Origin: Syntrophomonadaceae bacterium
GTDB lineage: Bacteria > Bacillota > Dethiobacteria > PWVN01
Direction: 5' to 3'
DNA length: 8,713 bases
Assembly (NCBI GenBank): GCA_007136165.1
Contig: SLHK01000112.1
Location: 1 to 8,713 of the forward strand
The position numbers were made by a program, and so were the translations under genes. Positions 5,035-8,713 of this stretch are shown here, piece after piece; within the stretch, counting starts at the first letter, position 1, and the number at the start of each line of letters is the position of its first letter. The notes below the pieces were generated by a model. It did not search any database. It had not been told where the DNA came from and was given only the letters and a program-made list of their open reading frames with translations.

Positions 5035-6003
5035 GTGTTTAAAACCCGAATTACAGAAATGCTGGGCATAAAATACCCCATCATCCAGGGGGGGATGCTC
5101 TGGCTTTCCCGGGCTGAACTGGTGGCTGCCGTTTCCAATGCCGGAGGTCTGGGAATTTTGTCGGCCGCCACCTTCCTGACCCGGGAGGAATTCCAGGAGG
5201 AATTAAGAAAGGTCAAGGCTTTGACGTCCAAACCTTTTGGGGTCAATATCCCCCTTTTCCCAGCTATAAAGCCTCTGGACATTGAAGGCTATATCAAGGC
5301 CATGGCCGATGAAGGGGTGGGGGTGGCGGAAACGGCAGGCAGAAATCCGGCAGAGTACATGCCTCTTTTCCATCAGCACCGCATCAAGGTCCTGCACAAG
5401 GTGACGGCCGTCCGTTTTGCCCGCAAGGCTCAGGAGATCGGCTGCCATGCCGTGGCGGTGGATGGCTTTGAGTGTGCCGGGCACCCGGGGGAGGAAGACA
5501 TTTCCTCTACTGTCCTGCTTCCGGCGGCGGTGGACGCTCTTCAGATTCCCGTGGTGGCGGCGGGCGGATTTGCCGACGGCAGGGGTTTGGTGGCGGCATT
5601 GGCTTTAGGAGCGGAAGGAGTTCTCATGGGGACCCGTTTCATGCTTTCCCGGGAGGCACCTATGAGTGAAAAACTCAAGGAGTATCTGGCAGGCCTTAAG
5701 GAGACGGACACCATGTTTGTGCTGCGCTCCCTGCGAAATACCGCCCGGGTCATCAAGAACGATGTGGCCCGGAAGGTGGCGGCCATGGAAGAAGAAGGGG
5801 CTACCATAGCGGACTTGATTCCCCTGGTTACGGGCAGCAGGGAGAAGGAGGTCATGGAAACGGGAGATATCAGCCGGGGGCTTTTGCACTGCGGCCAGGC
5901 TATCGGCCTCATTCATGACTTTCCCCCCGCCGCCGATATCGTTCAGCAAATAATGGCGGAAGCGGAAACAGTCATCCGGGGGTTGGGCGGCGGGCTCAAA
6001 TAG
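5035..6003 (+). CDS. Nitronate monooxygenase / FabK-like FMN enzyme
   Basis: This 322-residue cytoplasmic TIM-barrel flavoprotein belongs to the 2-nitropropane dioxygenase family, which includes nitronate monooxygenases and the FabK enoyl-ACP reductases. Motifs are YPIIQGGM (14-21), SNAGGLGIL (34-42), the substrate/FMN loop DGFECAGHPG (143-152) with the expected catalytic His150, AAGGFADGRG (175-184) and GVLMGTRF (195-202). The start is GTG at 5035, with GGGAGGGA (5021-5028) at good distance. The sigma-54 promoter at 4968-4984 and the activator gene upstream suggest inducible expression. The family is broad and many members have unknown substrates, so neither nitronate oxidation nor fatty-acid synthesis can be assigned; presence in a probable anaerobe argues for caution about an oxygen-using reaction. 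The stop is only 31 bases from the convergent SDR stop. Confidence 0.88.
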   Translation: MFKTRITEMLGIKYPIIQGGMLWLSRAELVAAVSNAGGLGILSAATFLTREEFQEELRKVKALTSKPFGVNIPLFPAIKPLDIEGYIKAMADEGVGVAETAGRNPAEYMPLFHQHRIKVLHKVTAVRFARKAQEIGCHAVAVDGFECAGHPGEEDISSTVLLPAAVDALQIPVVAAGGFADGRGLVAALALGAEGVLMGTRFMLSREAPMSEKLKEYLAGLKETDTMFVLRSLRNTARVIKNDVARKVAAMEEEGATIADLIPLVTGSREKEVMETGDISRGLLHCGQAIGLIHDFPPAADIVQQIMAEAETVIRGLGGGLK

Positions 6004-6034
6004 TATGGGCCACCCCCCTGTCCCACCGGGAGAC

Positions 6035-6787
6035 TTACTGGGCGGTATAGCCGCCGTCCACAAAGATGTCGGTACCCGTTACGAAGGAGGACTCTTCCGA
6101 GGCCAGGTAAAGGGCTGCCCCGGCCACTTCCTCGGGCTTTCCCAACCGCCCCAGGGGGTGAAGTTGGGCCATGGCTTTTAGGGTTTCAGGGTCCAGTTCC
6201 TTTTCAAGCATGGGGGTTTCGATAAAACCGGGGCAGATGGTGTTGACCCTGATGCCGTCCTTGGCATATTCCAGGGCCAGGTTGCGGGTCAGCAGGCGCA
6301 TCCCCCCCTTGGAAGCATTATAGGCGCCGGCTCCGCGAAACCCGACGAGCCCCAGGATTGAGGCCATGTTGATGATGCTCCCCTGCTTTTGCTCCTGCAT
6401 GACGGGGATTGTATATTTGCAGCATAAAAAGACGCTTTTTAAGTTGATATCCAGCACCCGGTCCCACTCGGATTCCTCCATCAGGTGGAGGGGGATTTGC
6501 TGGCCAATTCCCGCATTGTTTATTAAGACATCTATTCTTTGAAAGCGTTCCCGGGTTTGCTGAATCAGGTTTTTAATGTCCTCAGCCCGGGAAACATCGG
6601 TTCGGAGGAAAAGGGCCCTTCCGCCTTCCTGCAGGACCTGCGCCTGGATTTTCTCCCCTTTCTCCTCGCTGCGCCCCGCCAGGACCACCTGGGCCCCTTC
6701 CCGGGAGAAGAAATAAACACAGGCTTCGCCGATTCCCGATGTGCCGCCTGTAATGATGGCCACCCTGTCCTTTAATCTTTCCGGCAT
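6035..6787 (-). CDS. SDR family NAD(P)-dependent oxidoreductase
   Basis: This 250-residue classical short-chain dehydrogenase is complete. The Rossmann P-loop TGGTSGIG is at 13-20, the TDV turn at 63-65, NNAG at 90-93, catalytic Asn115, Ser143 (NMASILG), and the YxxxK pair Tyr156/Lys160 (AYNASKGG), followed by the PGFIETPM loop (186-193) and the C-terminal FVDGGYT. Arg39 after the second strand (LAGRS) is compatible with NADP(H) preference. The closest subgroup by eye is FabG/glucose-1-dehydrogenase-like, which spans ketoacyl, hydroxyacyl and polyol substrates. The neighbourhood does not settle the substrate. The ATG at 6787 is preceded by a weak AAGGAAA; an ATG eight bases upstream runs straight into a stop. 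Upstream, on the - strand, TTGGCA could be a -35 box but no -10 fits. Confidence 0.9.
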   Translation of the reverse strand: MPERLKDRVAIITGGTSGIGEACVYFFSREGAQVVLAGRSEEKGEKIQAQVLQEGGRALFLRTDVSRAEDIKNLIQQTRERFQRIDVLINNAGIGQQIPLHLMEESEWDRVLDINLKSVFLCCKYTIPVMQEQKQGSIINMASILGLVGFRGAGAYNASKGGMRLLTRNLALEYAKDGIRVNTICPGFIETPMLEKELDPETLKAMAQLHPLGRLGKPEEVAGAALYLASEESSFVTGTDIFVDGGYTAQ

Positions 6788-7055
6788 TTATCTCATTTCC
6801 TTTCCTGGGTTTTTGAGTTGAGAAGTTTGCAATCTTTTTAATTAGGTTGCCAAATGAGGCGGGCAATTATCCGGGGCGGCTTTGCCGTAAAAAACGGAAA
6901 GGCCCAAGGCCCGCTGCCCGTTAAGGCCCGGATTCCCTCCGGTTATTGCCTCAACCGGAGAAAAAATTTTCCCGGACAAAAAAGGGTTTTTCGGTAAGGA
7001 TACGGAATATAAGTGTACCAAGGGTATGCTTTTTATACTGATAAGGGGGATAAAC
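6788..7055. other. GC-rich intergenic region with several inverted repeats
   Basis: This divergent gap of 268 bases holds the upstream regions of the SDR (- strand) and membrane-protein (+ strand) genes. A perfect 8-bp inverted repeat CTCCGGTT/AACCGGAG (6937-6944 and 6953-6960) has an 8-base loop. Upstream is CGGC-TTT-GCCG, overlapping an alternative CCGT/ACGG stem, then repeated AAGGCCC blocks between 6897 and 6928. The + strand then turns A/T-rich (6961-6992), with TATAAG at 7008-7013 as a possible -10 box but no -35. The overlap of alternative stems recalls a leader RNA, but I recognise no riboswitch core. Confidence 0.4.
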
Positions 7056-7556
7056 ATGCACAGGGATATTAAGCTGATTATTTTAATGATAATGAACTTT
7101 GCCTACACGGTTAGTTTAGTCGGCGTAGTATTTTTCTATTCCCTGATGGGTACCGTGGCGAAAGACAGGGTTAACATCATCATTACAGAGGCTACCGGGC
7201 TCCAGAGACAGGAAACCATGCTGACCGCCAACCTCATGCCCGTGGTGCTGCAAAATTTATTCTGGCTATCCCTGGCGGGAGCCACCTTCTGTCTCATCTG
7301 TATTTTCTTTATGCGCCATACTTTCCATTCCTTCTGGGCGCCGGCTACTCTCTCCATCATAACTTTCTTCATGATGCTGTCCTCCAGGAGCGCCATCTAC
7401 AGCTTTTTACCCGACGAAGCGGAGGGTGCTGCCGTGCAGTACATGATGAACGTTTTAGAACGGGCCCTGCAGGCCAATATCATGGTCTTTATTTTCGGCC
7501 TGTTGCTTTTCTACATTGCCTACCAGGGGGATAAATATTTCTTAAAGAAATCATAG
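7056..7556 (+). CDS. Small four-helix membrane protein, function unknown
   Basis: This 166-residue protein is hydrophobic throughout, with four likely membrane spans at about 6-30, 62-86, 96-116 and 138-157. A polar stretch (~34-60, including TEATGLQRQET) joins spans 1 and 2, and another (~117-137) joins spans 3 and 4; both ends are basic (MHRDIK and KYFLKKS), consistent with both termini inside. ATG at 7056 is chosen because AAGGGGG (7043-7049) is correctly spaced; an upstream in-frame ATG at 7026 lacks a Shine-Dalgarno sequence. No known motif or catalytic residue is apparent. A perfect 9-bp hairpin starts four bases past the stop (7560-7583) and probably ends the transcript. Neighbours do not reveal a role. 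Confidence 0.75.
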   Translation: MHRDIKLIILMIMNFAYTVSLVGVVFFYSLMGTVAKDRVNIIITEATGLQRQETMLTANLMPVVLQNLFWLSLAGATFCLICIFFMRHTFHSFWAPATLSIITFFMMLSSRSAIYSFLPDEAEGAAVQYMMNVLERALQANIMVFIFGLLLFYIAYQGDKYFLKKS

Positions 7557-7559
7557 TTA

Positions 7560-7583
7560 TTGCAAAAACCTGATTTTTTGCAA
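7560..7583 (+). terminator. Hairpin TTGCAAAAA/TTTTTGCAA after the membrane-protein gene
   Basis: Perfect 9-bp arms (7560-7568 and 7575-7583) with a six-base loop begin four bases after the stop codon at 7556. The stem is A/T-rich and its T run lies within the 3' arm rather than after it, so it is a weak intrinsic terminator by sequence; its position is the main support. Confidence 0.45.
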
Positions 7584-7633
7584 ATTCTCTACCAGGCATT
7601 CGATTAGAAGAATATTGGAACGAAAACTCCTCT

Positions 7634-7654
7634 CCCCGGCGGGAAGGGGTTTTT
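7634..7654 (+). terminator. GC hairpin plus T5 just before the flavoprotein ribosome binding site
   Basis: CCCC (7634-7637) pairs with GGGG (7646-7649) around GGCGGGAA and is followed directly by TTTTT (7650-7654). This is the usual layout of an intrinsic terminator, although the stem is only four pairs long. It ends 14 bases before the Shine-Dalgarno sequence of the next gene, so it either closes the preceding transcript or acts as an attenuator in the leader of the flavoprotein gene. Confidence 0.4.
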
Positions 7655-7681
7655 GCACTTATTTTGCAAAGGGTGATGGCT

Positions 7682-8266
7682 TTGGCCAATATATTAGGAT
7701 TGTCGGGAAGCCCCAGACGGGGAGGAAACACCGATGTTATGCTGGATACTTTCAGAAGAGGCGCTGAAGCGGCCGGAGCTCAGGTTGACGTTATGCGGGT
7801 GGCGGACTTAGACATCGAGCCCTGCACCAACTGCGACGGCTGCCGGGATACAGGAGAGTGTGTGATTTCCGATGACATGGAGGGTATTTACAAAAAGCTG
7901 GCGGTGGCGGACGGCCTTATTTTAGCCTCTCCCATCTATTTCGGGTCTGTTTCCGCCTACACCAAGGCCGTTATTGAGCGCTTTCAGATATACTGGTTCA
8001 TTAACTTTGGCAACGAGAATTTAAAGCACTTGAAAACCCCAACCAGGCGCCCCGCCGCTTTTCTGGCCGTGGGTGGCATGAAAAACAAAAAATACTGCGA
8101 TAGTGTGCGGATAACTGCCGAAGCCCTCTTTTTAAACACGCGGTTGAATTTCCGCAGCTTTTTATGCCTGCAGGGGTATGATGAGAAGGGGGCTTTAGAG
8201 AAAAACCCCGAGGTGCTTAAGGAAATCTACCAGGAGGGTTGGGATTTTGTTTCAAAGAACCTTTAA
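7682..8266 (+). CDS. Iron-sulfur flavoprotein (flavodoxin-fold NADPH-dependent FMN reductase family)
   Basis: This 194-residue cytoplasmic protein has the flavodoxin-like fold of the NAD(P)H-dependent FMN reductase/iron-sulfur flavoprotein family. The FMN phosphate loop is GLSGSPRRGGNTD (6-18), and the compact cluster motif CTNCDGCRDTGEC gives Cys48, Cys51, Cys54 and Cys60 (C-x2-C-x2-C-x5-C), which in this family binds a [4Fe-4S] cluster. SPIYFGSVSA (83-92) is the second flavin contact. Members are typical of anaerobes and pass electrons singly or in pairs; some protect against oxygen or peroxide, but the partner here is unknown. TTG at 7682 is preferred because AAAGGGTG (7668-7675) is six bases away and the family begins at MxxILGxSGSP; an ATG at 7676 abuts the ribosome binding site and gives two more residues. 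Confidence 0.88.
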   Translation: MANILGLSGSPRRGGNTDVMLDTFRRGAEAAGAQVDVMRVADLDIEPCTNCDGCRDTGECVISDDMEGIYKKLAVADGLILASPIYFGSVSAYTKAVIERFQIYWFINFGNENLKHLKTPTRRPAAFLAVGGMKNKKYCDSVRITAEALFLNTRLNFRSFLCLQGYDEKGALEKNPEVLKEIYQEGWDFVSKNL

Positions 8267-8440
8267 AGGAAGCTATAGTAAAAAAGCTTGGATAAAAAGG
8301 TTTAACAACTTTTTGCGGGCTTCCCTGGAAGGGGGAGGCTGCAAGGATTAATTGGGAGTTTGGTGGGTAGAAATAGGAATGTAGTAATTCTTGGAGAAGC
8401 AAGATATTTTTGAGAAAGATTTTCGGGAGGCTGGCAATAA
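8267..8440. other. Intergenic region before the MscS-like gene
   Basis: No RNA gene or clear terminator is visible in these 174 bases. TTGGTG (8360-8365) and AGTAAT (8383-8388) are 17 bases apart and could be a weak promoter for the downstream gene. CTTC-CCTG-GAAG near 8319 is a short hairpin without a T run. Confidence 0.3.
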
Positions 8441-8713
8441 ATGGAATCTCTTTTAAATTATTTGTTTGACAATTGGGTTCCTGTAAGCGGCGAGAGTATT
8501 TTACGCCTCGTAGTGGTGCTGGCGGCAGCCCTGGCAGTCAACCGGTTGGGAATTTTTTTCATAAACAAATATTTGGTTCAAAAGGATGAGAGCCAAATGG
8601 GGCGGGAAGTTGCGGGGTCCCTGGCTTTTGCCGGCCGGGCCTTTTTAAACTACGGGTTCTTATTCGTGCTCCTGGTGGCCCTGCTGGAAATCTTTGCCGT
8701 CAATGTGGTGGGG
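8441..8713 (+). CDS. Membrane protein, N-terminal part, MscS-type channel likely
   Basis: The frame starts at ATG 8441, ten bases after GGGAGG (8425-8430), and stays open to the window end (91 codons). It begins with a short periplasm-type segment (MESLLNYLFDNWVPVSGES), then span 1 (~20-41, LRLVVVLAAALAVNRLGIFF), a polar loop (KYLVQKDESQMGREVAG) and span 2 (~67-91). This topology, and the end of span 2 leading into what should be the Gly/Ala-rich pore helix, resemble small-conductance mechanosensitive (MscS) channels that release solutes on hypo-osmotic shock. The diagnostic pore helix and beta domain lie outside the window, so the call is provisional. No signal-peptide cleavage site is evident. 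Confidence 0.6.
   Translation, partial: MESLLNYLFDNWVPVSGESILRLVVVLAAALAVNRLGIFFINKYLVQKDESQMGREVAGSLAFAGRAFLNYGFLFVLLVALLEIFAVNVVG

Noticed and set aside
6004..6034. Bidirectional terminator between the convergent flavoprotein and SDR genes
   Set aside because: The 31-base gap has no inverted repeat with a T run on either strand; convergent transcripts may simply overlap.
7026..7055. Upstream ATG at 7026 as start of the membrane protein
   Set aside because: It has no Shine-Dalgarno sequence, whereas AAGGGGG is well placed for the ATG at 7056.

Overview
The window suggests a Gram-positive anaerobe of the Clostridia/Peptococcales type. Purine-rich Shine-Dalgarno sequences (GGAGG, GGGAGG) precede ATG, GTG and TTG starts, sigma-A and sigma-54 signals occur together, and the gene set (degradative-type thiolase, SCP2 protein, PAS/sigma-54 activator, nitronate monooxygenase-like flavoprotein, iron-sulfur flavoprotein) fits metabolically versatile syntrophic or acetogenic relatives of Moorella, Thermincola and Desulfotomaculum. 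This placement is an inference from style and gene content only.

Layout. 1-735 is the C-terminal part of a thiolase on the + strand, followed by a small SCP2 sterol-carrier-like gene (828-1139). Next comes a 563-base stretch without a convincing protein gene (1140-1702). It holds a consensus promoter, a probable free-standing structured RNA of about 320 nt whose two ends pair over 13 bp, and a perfect 17-bp hairpin with GGGGTCAGGC in its loop. On the - strand lies a two-gene unit, read from 3198 down to 1703: a cytidylate-kinase-like protein fused to a PD-(D/E)XK-like domain, then hypoxanthine phosphoribosyltransferase. A divergent intergenic region (3205-3492) carries a second GGGGTCAGGC hairpin, a tandem 10-mer and promoters for both directions.

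From 3493 a PAS-AAA+-Fis sigma-54 activator is followed by a gap containing a good GG-N10-GC sigma-54 promoter and then by a nitronate monooxygenase/FabK-like flavoprotein (5035-6003). An SDR oxidoreductase runs convergently (6787-6035). After a GC-rich, hairpin-bearing gap come a four-helix membrane protein of unknown function, an iron-sulfur flavoprotein of the flavodoxin fold, and the start of a membrane protein resembling MscS channels, cut by the window end.

How it fits together. The activator and the sigma-54 promoter make a plausible regulator-target pair controlling the flavoprotein gene. Thiolase, SCP2 protein, SDR and nitronate monooxygenase-like enzyme all fit acyl-CoA or small organic acid metabolism, but the sequence does not prove a shared pathway. 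The least explained objects are the putative RNA at about 1229-1550 and the kinase/nuclease-fold fusion next to hpt.
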